From NCBI RefSeq assembly GCF_013185185.1, contig NZ_JAAZWE010000002.1, positions 496,001-560,000 of the forward strand: 64,000 bases of DNA, read 5' to 3'. Below are positions 9,571 through 20,867 of this stretch, piece by piece (position 1 is the stretch's first letter; the number at the start of each line of letters is the position of its first letter). The stretch is from Saccharibacillus endophyticus (GTDB taxonomy: Bacteria; Bacillota; Bacilli; Paenibacillales; Paenibacillaceae). Position numbers and translations under genes: made by a program. A model generated the notes under the pieces. It was given only the letters and a program-made list of their open reading frames with translations, was not told the origin of the DNA and did not search any database.

Positions 9571-11007
9571 TCAGGCGCGTATCCAACGCGAAGCGGAGGC
9601 TTCTCCGGCGGCGCCGGGACGCCCGAGTTCCATACGCAGCAGATCGCGCAAAAATTCAGGCAGGATAAACGTCTTATCCGTTCCGCGGCTGAGCGATTCG
9701 TAACCGGCGCCAAACGTAAACATGTCCAGCGTCCCCACCCGGTATTCCTCGTCGGGCTCGATTGTCCGTTCGGACGTCCGAGCTTCCAAAATGCGCGAAT
9801 ACGGCTCGGCTTCCGGATCATAGCGCACAGATAATCCGTCCGCGCACAAACCGCCAAGCCGTTCGCCCCTAAATCCGAATCCGGTCAGTTTCTTACCGGT
9901 ATATTCCGGTAAGAGCGACTGTTCCAAACTGCGTAAAATATCACTGCCGCGAAGCGTCACCACACACGGATTGATCGGTGAGGGGCAAAGCGCGTGCAGC
10001 ATGCCTTCCGTAATCTCTCCCGGAGGCAGCGGACCAAGCACTTGACCGGAATTGACCAGCGAAAATTCCCCTCCGGCAAAACGCCGAACCGATTGGGCAA
10101 GCAAATTGCCAAGCTCGGACTCCTGCTCGTAATCGACGCCCAATTCGCGTTCGGAGACGGCAGTGACCCGACGAAGCCGTTCGGCTGCCTCTTCATGATG
10201 CTTCGAAATGGCACGATCGATCCGATCATCAGAGACGGCAGCGTCGTCGAGTGCGATAAGGCCTGCCTCTTTCACTTTACAGCGGCCCGAAGCGGTATCG
10301 CGTTCGACCACGATTCGTCCGATATGCTGACCGAACTTGCCGGCCGCGCACACGACGGTTGTCCCGATTGAAATAGGCTCCGCAAGCAGATGATGCGTGT
10401 GCCCGCCCAGAATCAGGTCAATCCCTTCAATCATGCTTGCTATTCGCTCATCCGACGCAAGTCCCAGATGAGATAACAATACGATAATATCGACGCGTTG
10501 GCGCAGTTCGCTTACCTGCTGCTGAAGAAGCGAAAAAGGATCGGATACCTCGACGCCCAACAATCGATAAAAATCGGAGAAAGGGGCGGTCAGGCCCAGT
10601 ATGCCCACTTTAAACCCGCCGGTTTCAACGACTGCCGATTCTTGCAGCCAAGCAGGCAATGAACCATCCGCCATCCTTACGTTACCGCACACGACCGGAC
10701 AGTCCAGATGTGCATAGACCTCTCCAAGCTGCTGCGGCGTAAAGGTCAAGCCTTCATTATTGCCGATCGTTACGGCATCATAGCCCGTGCGATTGAGAAT
10801 ATCGACATTGGCCGATCCCAGACTGCCTTCCGTCTCGATCGCCATTCGATCCATATGATCGCCCACGTCGAGCGTGCATACCGGCTTACCTTGCGATTTT
10901 TCCGCAGCGATAAACGCGGCGATCCGGCCCATCTGCTCAAAGTGGCTGTGAAGGTCGTTGGTATGCAAAATCGTCAACGTGTCTCGCTCTTCTGTCTTTG
11001 AGCCCAT
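9571..11007 (-). CDS. yunD: YunD-like metallophosphatase / 5'-nucleotidase
   Basis: A 478-residue bipartite 5'-nucleotidase-family enzyme. The N-terminal calcineurin-like metallophosphatase domain shows ILHTNDLHSHFEQM, LDVGDHMDRM, TIGNNEGL, LLSHLG and LGGHTHHLL, so the metal ligands are present. The C-terminal 5'-nucleotidase domain (about 280-450) carries NSGQVLGPLPPGEITEG and the aromatic substrate region. No signal peptide is visible, in contrast to secreted relatives, so it should be cytoplasmic like YunD. The start ATG at 11007 follows AAGGAGG; a frame extension further upstream is unlikely to be coding. It is divergent from the second HD-GYP gene across a 640-base gap. Confidence 0.9.
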   Translation of the reverse strand: MGSKTEERDTLTILHTNDLHSHFEQMGRIAAFIAAEKSQGKPVCTLDVGDHMDRMAIETEGSLGSANVDILNRTGYDAVTIGNNEGLTFTPQQLGEVYAHLDCPVVCGNVRMADGSLPAWLQESAVVETGGFKVGILGLTAPFSDFYRLLGVEVSDPFSLLQQQVSELRQRVDIIVLLSHLGLASDERIASMIEGIDLILGGHTHHLLAEPISIGTTVVCAAGKFGQHIGRIVVERDTASGRCKVKEAGLIALDDAAVSDDRIDRAISKHHEEAAERLRRVTAVSERELGVDYEQESELGNLLAQSVRRFAGGEFSLVNSGQVLGPLPPGEITEGMLHALCPSPINPCVVTLRGSDILRSLEQSLLPEYTGKKLTGFGFRGERLGGLCADGLSVRYDPEAEPYSRILEARTSERTIEPDEEYRVGTLDMFTFGAGYESLSRGTDKTFILPEFLRDLLRMELGRPGAAGEASASRWIRA

Positions 11008-11647
11008 TGAGGCCGTCCTCCTTCGGACCTTGCATCCTGCGCGAGCGACGCAGCACCGAAATTCCCGGCGATGCGCCGACGCGAAATCGTATTCGTTTTG
11101 ACACTCAATCATAAGGCCATACCCGGAAACAAACAAGTCTGTTTGCGGGCCCCATGCAAGCATTTTAACATGACGCCGGGCACTCGAAAAGAATAAGACT
11201 TTCCTTGCATCCAAAATGTTGATTAAACACTTATAAAATAAAATGAAAAATAAGGATATTTTGTACTTGTGTGATAGAATTGTCTAGTACATTACTCTCC
11301 AATTCAAGGGTGGAATATGATATATTGAGAACGTACATGAGAATAAAACAAGGTACTAAAGCAGTAAGCAAACAAATCGGAACTATACTGCCGATATACG
11401 AGTTAGACGTTATCTGCGCATTTTGGCCCAGATAACGAAGCGATAACTCCATGATGCGCTTGATCCGGTCTTCGAGCGGACTTCGCGCCCCATGTTTCGT
11501 TTCAGCCGACGCGATTGAGGGACCGGATCGTGCCGATCTGCAAAACCTGAGATCTCGGAGACGACAAAGTCTTGCGGGAAGCGATATCCCCGGCAGTCTC
11601 CATCGTTCTCCGCAGCATTCGTTCGTTACAGAAAGGAGACATCGCTT
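11008..11647. other. 640-bp divergent intergenic region with strong inverted repeats
   Basis: No convincing gene is present. The AT-rich middle (11215-11345) should hold the promoters. Two clear inverted repeats lie nearer the HD-GYP gene: CGTTATCTG/CAGATAACG (11408-11416 and 11429-11437, loop 12) and GATCCGGTC/GACCGGATC (11462-11470 and 11521-11529). The rest up to 11640 is GC-rich and could be a structured leader of the HD-GYP gene. I could not match it to a known riboswitch class. Confidence 0.5.
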
Positions 11648-12703
11648 TTGAAAGTTTACGTAACCGATCTCAAGCCCGGCGACCGCCTGATCGCCGACAC
11701 CTTCAACCGACACGGCGTACACATTCTCGCCAAAGGCACTGCCCTGCACGATGCGGAAATCGCCCGTCTTGTTCAGCACAGTATTGATTATGTCGAAGTT
11801 CAACCCAATGTGGAAGAAGCTTATACCAATGCTAGCTCAGCCGCTTACTTCTTTCCTGAAATCAAGTCGACGTTCGACGATGCAGTCCTCATGTTCGAAT
11901 CTTTGTTCCACGAATCCATGACGACCGGCACTTTCAACAGCGCACTCGTCGAGGACATTATGCAGCCGCTCTTCAATGTGCTGGCTTCCCAAAAAGATGC
12001 CGTAGCTTTGCTTTTGCTGCTGAACCGGGACGCCAACTACACGTATGTTCACTCCATGCAAGTCGGTATGCTGTCTTACTACCTTGCTCTCTGGCTTGGC
12101 CATCCGCATGATGAAGCTTCCGCCATCTGTCAGGCAGGTTATCTGCACGACATCGGCAAATCGACCATTCCAAGCGAGATTCTGAACAAGCCGGGTCGGT
12201 TGACGCGCGAAGAGTACGAGATCATCAAAACGCATACCGTAAACGGGTATGAAATCATTCGCAACTCGCTGGGCGATACGGTCGCTGCGACCGCAGCCCT
12301 CCAGCATCACGAGCGCGGGGACGGAAGCGGTTACCCTTACGGAATCAAAGAAGAGGAAATGCATCCTTGGTCCCGCATTATTGCCGTGGCGGACGTTTAC
12401 AGCGCCATGACCAGCAACCGCGTTTATCAAGACAAGCAGGAACTCATCAACGTGCTGAAAGAACTTTATTCGCTCAGCTTCGGGCAGTTGTCCGCCGAAC
12501 CTACGCATACGTTCATTCGCAATATGCTGCCTTACTTTATCAACAAAAAAGTGAAGCTGACCAATGGGGAGTTCGGTTATATCGTGATGAACCATCCAAC
12601 CGACTTTTTCCGTCCTCTTATTCGTGTCAGCGACCGTTTCGTGGATCTCTCCGTCGAACGCGATCTGGACATCGAAGAAGTGTTCTCGGATACGGAATCC
12701 TAA
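11648..12703 (+). CDS. HD-GYP domain c-di-GMP phosphodiesterase (second copy)
   Basis: This protein of 351 residues begins with a DUF3391-like segment (MKVYVTDLKPGDRLIADTFN). Its HD-GYP domain carries YLHDIGKSTIPSEILNKPG, THTVNGYEII, HHERGDGSGYPYG and VADVYSAMTSNRVY. All catalytic residues expected for cyclic di-GMP hydrolysis are present. The start is TTG at 11648, eight bases after AAGGAG; no ATG fits better. It is a single-gene unit closed by a terminator at 12726-12763. It is clearly a paralogue of the gene at 8356-9450 but differs in the N-terminal part, so the two may respond to different inputs. Confidence 0.9.
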   Translation: MKVYVTDLKPGDRLIADTFNRHGVHILAKGTALHDAEIARLVQHSIDYVEVQPNVEEAYTNASSAAYFFPEIKSTFDDAVLMFESLFHESMTTGTFNSALVEDIMQPLFNVLASQKDAVALLLLLNRDANYTYVHSMQVGMLSYYLALWLGHPHDEASAICQAGYLHDIGKSTIPSEILNKPGRLTREEYEIIKTHTVNGYEIIRNSLGDTVAATAALQHHERGDGSGYPYGIKEEEMHPWSRIIAVADVYSAMTSNRVYQDKQELINVLKELYSLSFGQLSAEPTHTFIRNMLPYFINKKVKLTNGEFGYIVMNHPTDFFRPLIRVSDRFVDLSVERDLDIEEVFSDTES

Positions 12704-12725
12704 TTCCTTTACCGCATTGCAGCAG

Positions 12726-12763
12726 AAAAAACACGTATCCGCCAAAAGCGGGCACGTGTTTTT
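12726..12763. terminator. Bidirectional terminator
   Basis: The stem AACACGT/ACGTGTT with an inner GGC-type pairing is flanked by A on the left and T on the right. It serves the HD-GYP gene on the plus strand and the convergent gene ending at 12771 on the minus strand. Confidence 0.8.
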
Positions 12764-12770
12764 ATTTGCT

Positions 12771-13340
12771 TTATTTCTTCAACACCAATTTGACCGTGGA
12801 CGCATGAACGTCTTCGTCCTTGGACGCGACGTAACGATTCAGCAGCTTTTGGGATTGGATCATCGCGCTCGGCGTTTCCGTTCCCGTCTCTTTCCAATAG
12901 CTTTGGAGCAGCTCGTACAAATTGCCGTACTTGCCTGCGCCTTCCGCCAGGAAGAAATAAGCGATCTCTTCGCCGCGCGGCTTCAAATGGCGTTCTGCAC
13001 GGCTGTTGTGGTCATACGTGCACACTTCCACGTCTCCGTCTTTGTTCACGCCGCCGAACGCCGTCATGATGGATTTGCTTTTTTCGGAAAAAGCGGACAG
13101 CGTCATCTGCAAAATCACCAGAATGCGATCATAAGGCGTGCCTTCCTTCAGCAGATCCTCGACGTGCTTAGCAATAACCGCGCGCGCTTCGCGATCTCCT
13201 CCGGCCGTAGCCACGAACTCGCGATCTCCCACTCTCACCACATGCTCTTCCGGCTGCGGTGTATTTTCCGAACCGGCGGCGCCATTGTCGCTCATCACGG
13301 TTATGAATTTCTCTTTTGCGATTACGGAAATGAAGCTCAT
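12771..13340 (-). CDS. Unrecognised 189-residue protein, possibly Ntn-hydrolase-like
   Basis: I do not recognise this protein. The N-terminus (MSFISVIAKEKFITVMSDNG) and a following FVATAGGDREA segment have the alternating beta pattern seen in Ntn-hydrolase or proteasome-like folds, but this is a weak resemblance and no catalytic assignment is made. The middle is helical (KHVEDLLKEG, LVILQMTLSAFSEKSKS). There is no signal peptide or membrane segment. The ATG at 13340 follows AAGGAGG. It is transcribed alone, behind an extended -10 promoter (13553-13561) and a roughly 200-base leader that contains a long palindrome (13371-13472). That leader is unusual for so plain a gene. Confidence 0.75.
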   Translation of the reverse strand: MSFISVIAKEKFITVMSDNGAAGSENTPQPEEHVVRVGDREFVATAGGDREARAVIAKHVEDLLKEGTPYDRILVILQMTLSAFSEKSKSIMTAFGGVNKDGDVEVCTYDHNSRAERHLKPRGEEIAYFFLAEGAGKYGNLYELLQSYWKETGTETPSAMIQSQKLLNRYVASKDEDVHASTVKLVLKK

Positions 13341-13370
13341 CTGTTTATACTCCTCCTTCTCTAAAAGCAC

Positions 13371-13472
13371 GTACGCAAATGGCTCATACCGCGGCCCATG
13401 CCAAACGACGGCAGCCGTCATTCGCCAAGCCAAGCAGAAGCGGCAGACCTGCATCATGCGCCATTTGCGTAC
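13371..13472 (-). promoter_or_regulatory. Long palindromic leader structure
   Basis: The 17-base arms at 13371-13387 and 13456-13472 (GTACGCAAATGGC... and its complement) pair at 16 of 17 positions. The 68-base interior holds a further small hairpin (GACGG/CCGTC). On the minus strand the structure ends about 30 bases before the start codon at 13340, so it would form in the 5' leader. Confidence 0.55.
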
Positions 13473-13552
13473 ATGCCGTAGCCAACTAATTCGGCACAAT
13501 CGGATTGATTCCTGCTAATCGCGCAAATTTAAAAGAAAATGTCAGCCTTTTC

Positions 13553-13561
13553 AGTATAACA
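13553..13561 (-). promoter_or_regulatory. Extended -10 promoter element
   Basis: The minus strand reads TGTTATACT, an extended -10 (TGnTATAAT type). No good -35 lies at the right distance. It would start a leader of about 200 bases for the gene at 12771-13340. Confidence 0.4.
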
Positions 13562-13603
13562 GACAGAAGGCACTTGGGGCGAGTCGCAAAAACTTCAATC
13601 GAT

Positions 13604-13633
13604 AAAAAAGAGACAGCTCGAAAGCTGCCTCTT
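13604..13633 (-). terminator. Terminator of the suf operon
   Basis: The stem AGAGGCAGCT/AGCTGTCTCT is followed by six T on the minus strand, 28 bases after the sufB stop codon. Confidence 0.85.
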
Positions 13634-13660
13634 CCTGCTTCGTACAAGGAAAGCGATCGA

Positions 13661-15058
13661 TTAACCGATCGAACCTTCCATTTCGAATTTGATCAATCTA
13701 TTCATCTCGACCGCATACTCCATCGGCAGTTCCTTGGTGAACGGTTCGATGAAGCCCATAACGATCATCTGCGTTGCTTCGTTCTCGCTGAGGCCGCGGC
13801 TCATCAGGTAGAAGAGTTGATCTTCGGATACCTTCGATACCGTTGCTTCGTGCTCGAGCATAACGTCGTCGTTCAGAATTTCGTTGTACGGAATCGTATC
13901 CGACGTGGATTGGTTATCCAGGATCAACGTATCGCATTTGATGTTCGACTTGGCGCCCGTCGCTTTGCGGCCGAACGAAGCCAGACCTTGATACGTAACC
14001 TTGCCGCCGTGCTTGCTGATCGACTTGGAAATGATCGTCGACGTCGTGTCCGGAGCCAAGTGGATCATTTTCGCGCCCGCGTGCTGATGCTGGTCTTTGC
14101 CGGCAACGGCGATCGACAGAACGGAACCTTTGGCACCGCGTCCTTTGAGAACGACGGCCGGATATTTCATCGTCAGCTTGGAGCCGATGTTGCCGTCGAC
14201 CCATTCCATATTGGCGTTTTCTTCCGCAACCGCGCGTTTCGTAACGAGGTTGTAGATATTGGACGACCAGTTTTGGATGGTCGTGTAACGAACGCGAGCG
14301 TCCTTCTTCACGATGATCTCGACGACCGCGCTGTGCAGCGAGTTCGTGCCGTAGACCGGAGCCGTGCAGCCTTCGACGTAGTGCACGAAGCTGCCTTCGT
14401 CCGCGATGATCAATGTGCGTTCGAATTGGCCCATGTTTTCCGAGTTGATGCGGAAGTAGGCTTGCAGAGGCACTTCGCACTTCACGCCTTTCGGCACGTA
14501 GATGAAGCTGCCGCCGGACCATACCGCGCTGTTCAGCGCCGCGAATTTATTGTCGGAAGGCGGAATGACTTTGGCGAAATGTTCTCTCAGGATCTCCGGA
14601 TGCTCTCTGAGAGCCGTATCGGTATCCATGAAGATAACGCCTTGGTCTTCCAGTTCTTTTTGCATGTTGTGGTAAACGACCTCGGATTCGTACTGCGCCG
14701 ATACGCCGGCGAGGAACTTTTGTTCCGCTTCCGGAATACCCAGCTTATTGAACGTTTCCTTGATCTCGCTCGGCACTTCTTCCCACGTTTTGCTTTGTCC
14801 TTCGGATGCCTTGACGTAATATTGGATCTCGTCGAAGTTCAATTCGCTAAGATCGCCGCCCCATGTAGGCATGGGCATCTTCAGGAACTGCTCGAATGCT
14901 TTCAAACGGAAGTCCAACATCCATTCCGGTTCCTTTTTCATTTTCGAAATCGAAATCACGATCTCTTTGGTCAAGCCTTTACCGCTCTTGTAAATGGACT
15001 CGTGCTCGTCGTGGAAGCCATATTGATACTCGTCGCTGATCGGTGCTTCTTTAGCCAT
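13661..15058 (-). CDS. sufB: Fe-S cluster scaffold subunit SufB
   Basis: SufB forms the SufBC2D complex on which iron-sulfur clusters are assembled in the cytoplasm. The 465-residue length and sequence ([19 protein letters not shown] at the N-terminus, [12 protein letters not shown], the beta-helix core, and [18 protein letters not shown] at the C-terminus) are typical of the Firmicute protein. The conserved cysteine for sulfur transfer is probably the one in VEGCTAP. The ATG at 15058 follows GGGAGG. It is the last gene of sufCDSUB and is closed by the terminator at 13604-13633. In Firmicutes this operon is usually essential because the Isc system is absent. Confidence 0.97.
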   Translation of the reverse strand: MAKEAPISDEYQYGFHDEHESIYKSGKGLTKEIVISISKMKKEPEWMLDFRLKAFEQFLKMPMPTWGGDLSELNFDEIQYYVKASEGQSKTWEEVPSEIKETFNKLGIPEAEQKFLAGVSAQYESEVVYHNMQKELEDQGVIFMDTDTALREHPEILREHFAKVIPPSDNKFAALNSAVWSGGSFIYVPKGVKCEVPLQAYFRINSENMGQFERTLIIADEGSFVHYVEGCTAPVYGTNSLHSAVVEIIVKKDARVRYTTIQNWSSNIYNLVTKRAVAEENANMEWVDGNIGSKLTMKYPAVVLKGRGAKGSVLSIAVAGKDQHQHAGAKMIHLAPDTTSTIISKSISKHGGKVTYQGLASFGRKATGAKSNIKCDTLILDNQSTSDTIPYNEILNDDVMLEHEATVSKVSEDQLFYLMSRGLSENEATQMIVMGFIEPFTKELPMEYAVEMNRLIKFEMEGSIG

Positions 15059-15076
15059 GTTGATGCCTCCCTTTCG

Positions 15077-18013
<2,937 letters not shown>

Positions 18014-18045
18014 AATCGGTGTTCCTCCTTCCGCTTCTTATTGAA

Positions 18046-18834
18046 TTATGCTTCTTGTTCTTGTCCGACCGTCTCGTCCGTAATGCCGAGCTCTTCCTTG
18101 ATCCAATCGTAACCGTCTTGCTCCAGGCGCGCCGCGAGTTCCGGTCCGCCGGACTTCACGATACGTCCCTGCATCATTACGTGCACGAAGTCGGGAGTAA
18201 TATAGTTCAGCAAACGCTGATAGTGGGTAATGATCAGGAATCCGCGATCTTCGTTCTTCATTTCGTTCACGCCGTTCGCCACGATGCGCAAGGCGTCGAT
18301 GTCGAGACCCGAATCGATTTCGTCAAGGATGACGACTTTCGGATCGAGCATCATCATTTGCAGAATTTCGTTACGTTTTTTCTCGCCGCCGGAGAAACCT
18401 TCGTTCAGGTAACGGTGCGCGAACTCGGGGTTCATCTCGAGCCCTTTCATGCTGCTTTCCATTTGACGGATGAATTTGATCAGCGAGATCTCGTTGCCTT
18501 CGCCGCGACGCGCATTGATCGCGCTGCGCAGGAAGTCGGAGTTCGTTACGCCCGCGATTTCGCTCGGATACTGCATCGCGAGGAACAGGCCCGCAAGCGC
18601 GCGCTCGTCGACGCCCATTTCCAGTACGTCTTCGCCGTTAAGCGTAGCCGAACCTTCGGTGACTTCGTATTTCGGATGTCCCATCAGTGCGGAAGCCAGC
18701 GTACTTTTGCCGGTACCGTTCGGTCCCATGATCGCGTGGATTTCCCCGCCGTTCATTTCCAGGTTGATACCTTTCAGAATTTCCTTGCCTTCGATCTCAG
18801 CTTTGAGTCCTTCGATGACGAATTTAGTTGCCAT
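18046..18834 (-). CDS. sufC: Fe-S assembly ATPase SufC
   Basis: An ABC-type ATPase of 262 residues that drives conformational change in SufBCD. It has the Walker A motif GPNGTGKST, a Q-loop (LAMQYPSEI), the signature FSGGEKKRNE and Walker B VVILDEIDSGLD. The H-loop is in LIITHYQRLL. It lacks membrane partners, as expected. The ATG at 18834 follows GGAGGG. It is the first gene of the operon. The promoter in front (18923-18951) is overlapped by two PerR-like boxes, which suggests oxidative-stress or iron-dependent control. Confidence 0.97.
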   Translation of the reverse strand: MATKFVIEGLKAEIEGKEILKGINLEMNGGEIHAIMGPNGTGKSTLASALMGHPKYEVTEGSATLNGEDVLEMGVDERALAGLFLAMQYPSEIAGVTNSDFLRSAINARRGEGNEISLIKFIRQMESSMKGLEMNPEFAHRYLNEGFSGGEKKRNEILQMMMLDPKVVILDEIDSGLDIDALRIVANGVNEMKNEDRGFLIITHYQRLLNYITPDFVHVMMQGRIVKSGGPELAARLEQDGYDWIKEELGITDETVGQEQEA

Positions 18835-18897
18835 GTTCAGCGTCCCTCCAGAAATATAATGGTGAATCCGTGATATCCTTTTGATCAAACGCTCTAA

Positions 18898-18912
18898 TCA
18901 AAATAATTATAA
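18898..18912 (-). promoter_or_regulatory. PerR-like box 2, suf operon
   Basis: The minus strand reads TTATAATTATTTTGA, which matches 13 of 15 positions of the Bacillus Per box TTATAATnATTATAA. It lies directly downstream of the -10 element, where bound repressor would block transcription. Confidence 0.45.
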
Positions 18913-18914
18913 CC

Positions 18915-18929
18915 TTGTAATGATTATAA
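18915..18929 (-). promoter_or_regulatory. PerR-like box 1, suf operon
   Basis: The minus strand reads TTATAATCATTACAA, 14 of 15 positions of the Bacillus Per box. It covers the -10 hexamer of the suf promoter. A Fur-family paralogue with a related box could bind instead. Confidence 0.55.
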
Positions 18930-18951
18930 ACTGATTATCGTTGATACTCAA
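18923..18951 (-). promoter_or_regulatory. Sigma-A promoter of sufCDSUB
   Basis: TTGAGT (18946-18951) and TATAAT (18923-18928) are separated by 17 bases on the minus strand. Confidence 0.7.
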
Positions 18952-19069
18952 TTTATTTTACCTGAATTTATTTTGCAGTTCAACGAATCGACATACATTT
19001 AAAAATTAAATCATGTTAATAATGAATGTTGTGCAACCATTTGTATGAAAATCGACACGTCTCAAAACG

Positions 19070-19101
19070 AAAACCCGGTCCGCCTCGGACCGGGTTTTTT
19101 T
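19070..19101. terminator. Terminator after dps
   Basis: The stem AACCCGGTCCG/CGGACCGGGTT is followed by T runs on the plus strand and T-rich sequence on the minus strand. On the minus strand it follows the dps stop at 19141 by 40 bases. Confidence 0.8.
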
Positions 19102-19140
19102 CGATATAAAAGAGTACCTTGCCTCGCGTGAACCCGGCTT

Positions 19141-19605
19141 TTAGTGCCCGAGGAACGAACGCAGCATCCACATATGTTTTTCGAGGTCCTGCTTCATGGC
19201 GATCAGCATATCGCTTGTCGCTTGGTCATGCGCTTCTTCGGCAAGCTCCAGACCTTCCTGCATTTCTTCGGCTACCGTCGCGAAGTCTTCGATCAGCGTC
19301 TGTACCATCGTGCGATAATCTTCGCCGCCTGCCGCTTCCTGAATAGTGGACAGCTCCAGGTATTCTTTCATCGTAGCGGCCGGGCTGGCTTTGATCGTCA
19401 GCATGCGTTCCGCCACTTCGTCCATCTTCTCCGTTACTTCGTTATAAAGTTCTTCGAACTTCACGTGCAGCGTATAGAAGTTCTCGCCTTTGACGTACCA
19501 GTGGAAGTTATGGATTTTAACGTAAAGAACGTTCAGGTTCGCGACCTGGCGGTTCAGGATTTCCTCGATTGTTTTGGTTTGTGCTTCCGTTTTCGTTTTA
19601 TCCAT
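19141..19605 (-). CDS. dps: Dps-family DNA-binding / mini-ferritin protein
   Basis: A 154-residue Dps-type ferritin-like protein that oxidises and stores iron and protects DNA from peroxide. The ferroxidase signature is visible: NFHWYVKGENFYTLHVKFEELYNEV, with the histidine, aspartate or glutamate ligands at the dimer interface. The RMLTIKASPAATMKEYLE segment follows, then the C-terminal helix. The start ATG at 19605 follows a moderate site (GCAGGG). Bacillus relatives are controlled by PerR or SigB, but I found no Per box within 100 bases upstream. It stands next to the suf operon, which does have such boxes, so the two may serve the same stress. Confidence 0.93.
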   Translation of the reverse strand: MDKTKTEAQTKTIEEILNRQVANLNVLYVKIHNFHWYVKGENFYTLHVKFEELYNEVTEKMDEVAERMLTIKASPAATMKEYLELSTIQEAAGGEDYRTMVQTLIEDFATVAEEMQEGLELAEEAHDQATSDMLIAMKQDLEKHMWMLRSFLGH

Positions 19606-19983
19606 GATTAATCCCTGCTTTCGTTGAATTTTATCCGCCGTCCCGAAGATACGAGCCTGGAGGATTGCTGGCAAATCATCGCGGCGATCCTTTTTCGTTA
19701 TCGCCGCCTCTAGTTACCTTTTACCCGTACGAAAATCAGGCGAAACAAACTGCCGCTTCGAACGATGTCGGTTTTGCGACGAGTTTGCGCAGCCTTTTTA
19801 TATACAGAAGCATACAGAAGAACGCTTGCTCCGCTCGCATCCATTAAACTGGATATTTTTCCGCCTCAGCAGATCCTCCGGGACTAGGATTATGCCAAAA
19901 GTCATGGTATTATGGAAGGACGCGGGATTCCGATTTCGATAAAGCTCGGATCCAAATTTGAACTGGTTAAGACCGGGGGAATT
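19606..19983. other. 378-bp divergent intergenic region
   Basis: No gene is supported here. The only signals I see are an extended -10 on the plus strand (TGGTATTAT, 19905-19913) for the gene starting at 19984, and its ribosome site. No clear promoter hexamers for dps were found. Confidence 0.4.
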
Positions 19984-20526
19984 ATGAACAATAAGACATC
20001 GCAAGAACGTTCCGGATTTTTATTCAATGTTGACATTCTGATTGACGGTTCGACAAACGCCCAAGCTTTACAGTCCCTTTTGGCACTTCTCAACGCCTCG
20101 GACAAGGTCGTCGATCTTCGCGTGAATTCCGGCCTTGAGCTCGGTCAAATCATCGAAGCCTCTTTGTCCAATCTCAAAACGAATTACGTTGAAAAATCCA
20201 GGGCAGGCCTTTCCTCGGCAAAAGGATTACAAATCAAACATGCCGCTGCTGCCGAAAGCGCTCTAAAAGCTGCGCAAAAAGCAGCTCAACCCGTATCGGC
20301 CTCGCCACCGGCTTCGTTTTTAACGCCTGACGACATTCGAGATAGCATCAGCAAAAATCGCTTGGTTCGCCTGATCGTCAATAAACCGGGAGGCACTCGA
20401 CTGAGCATTCCTTGCCGGATCCTCAACTTCGACGAAGCAGCCCAAATGCTGAGTGTCTATCACGTCGATGAAAAACAAGTGTACAGCTTCTCGCTAAACG
20501 AAATCGACGAGCTGACGGGCCAATAG
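19984..20526 (+). CDS. Hypothetical 180-residue protein
   Basis: I do not recognise this protein. The N-terminal part (residues 10-60) looks like a mixed alpha/beta domain with VDILIDGSTNAQALQSLLALL. An alanine- and lysine-rich helical linker follows (about 80-110, with AESALKAAQKAAQP). The C-terminal part is a small beta-rich domain (LVRLIVNKPGGTRLSIPCRIL, then VYHVDEKQVYSFSLNEIDEL) that resembles an SH3-like barrel. No signal peptide or membrane helix is visible. The ATG at 19984 follows GGGGGA. It forms a single-gene unit with a strong terminator at 20597-20637, and repeat copy A lies behind that. Confidence 0.75.
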   Translation: MNNKTSQERSGFLFNVDILIDGSTNAQALQSLLALLNASDKVVDLRVNSGLELGQIIEASLSNLKTNYVEKSRAGLSSAKGLQIKHAAAAESALKAAQKAAQPVSASPPASFLTPDDIRDSISKNRLVRLIVNKPGGTRLSIPCRILNFDEAAQMLSVYHVDEKQVYSFSLNEIDELTGQ

Positions 20527-20596
20527 TTTTTTTGTAAAAAGTTTACTTAAAAGCTTTGTCCAGAGTCTTTAACAAGACAAACTAAATCTACAAAGT

Positions 20597-20637
20597 AAAA
20601 GACCGAGTGAACGGGAACGTTCACTCGGTCTTTTTTT
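20597..20637 (+). terminator. Terminator after the 180-residue hypothetical gene
   Basis: The long stem AAGACCGAGTGAACG/CGTTCACTCGGTCTT is followed by eight T. Confidence 0.9.
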
Positions 20638-20659
20638 CTCAATAAACTCTCAACAAAAC

Positions 20660-20867
20660 CTAACGTGACTGGAAGCGAAAAGACGGAGAGAGAAATTCAG
20701 TGAAAGAGCTGAAGCATTTCGAAGAAATGCACTTCGGAAGCATATGCTATGTACCGCCTTTGAAATCGGGAAAACACCATTCAAAATTCAATCTTTTTTC
20801 CCGATTTCAACACGCGACTGGAACGAATTTTTCTCGGAGTCTTTTCGCTTCTCCCCACCTAAGTTAG
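20660..20867 (+). repeat. Dispersed palindromic element, copy A
   Basis: A self-complementary stretch of about 200 bases. The arms GGAAGCGAAAAGAC (from 20671) and its near complement (20841 on) enclose AAATTC/GAATTT arms, the core CGCCTTTGA (20756) and an inner stem GAAATCGGGAAAA/TTTTTTCCCGATTTC. The right arm runs into the stop codon of the convergent gene at 20859. Copies B-E share the same core; copy A carries an extra insertion before CGCCTTTGA. Confidence 0.75.

Noticed and set aside
11455..11640. c-di-GMP-I riboswitch upstream of the HD-GYP gene
   Set aside because: Only short fragments resemble the aptamer; the conserved helices and receptor loop could not be laid out. It is kept as a low-confidence finding only.
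11231..11803. Minus-strand frame of 190 codons across the gap and into the HD-GYP gene
   Set aside because: No ribosome site, and it overlaps the well-supported plus-strand gene. The hydrophobic tail comes from AT-rich intergenic DNA.
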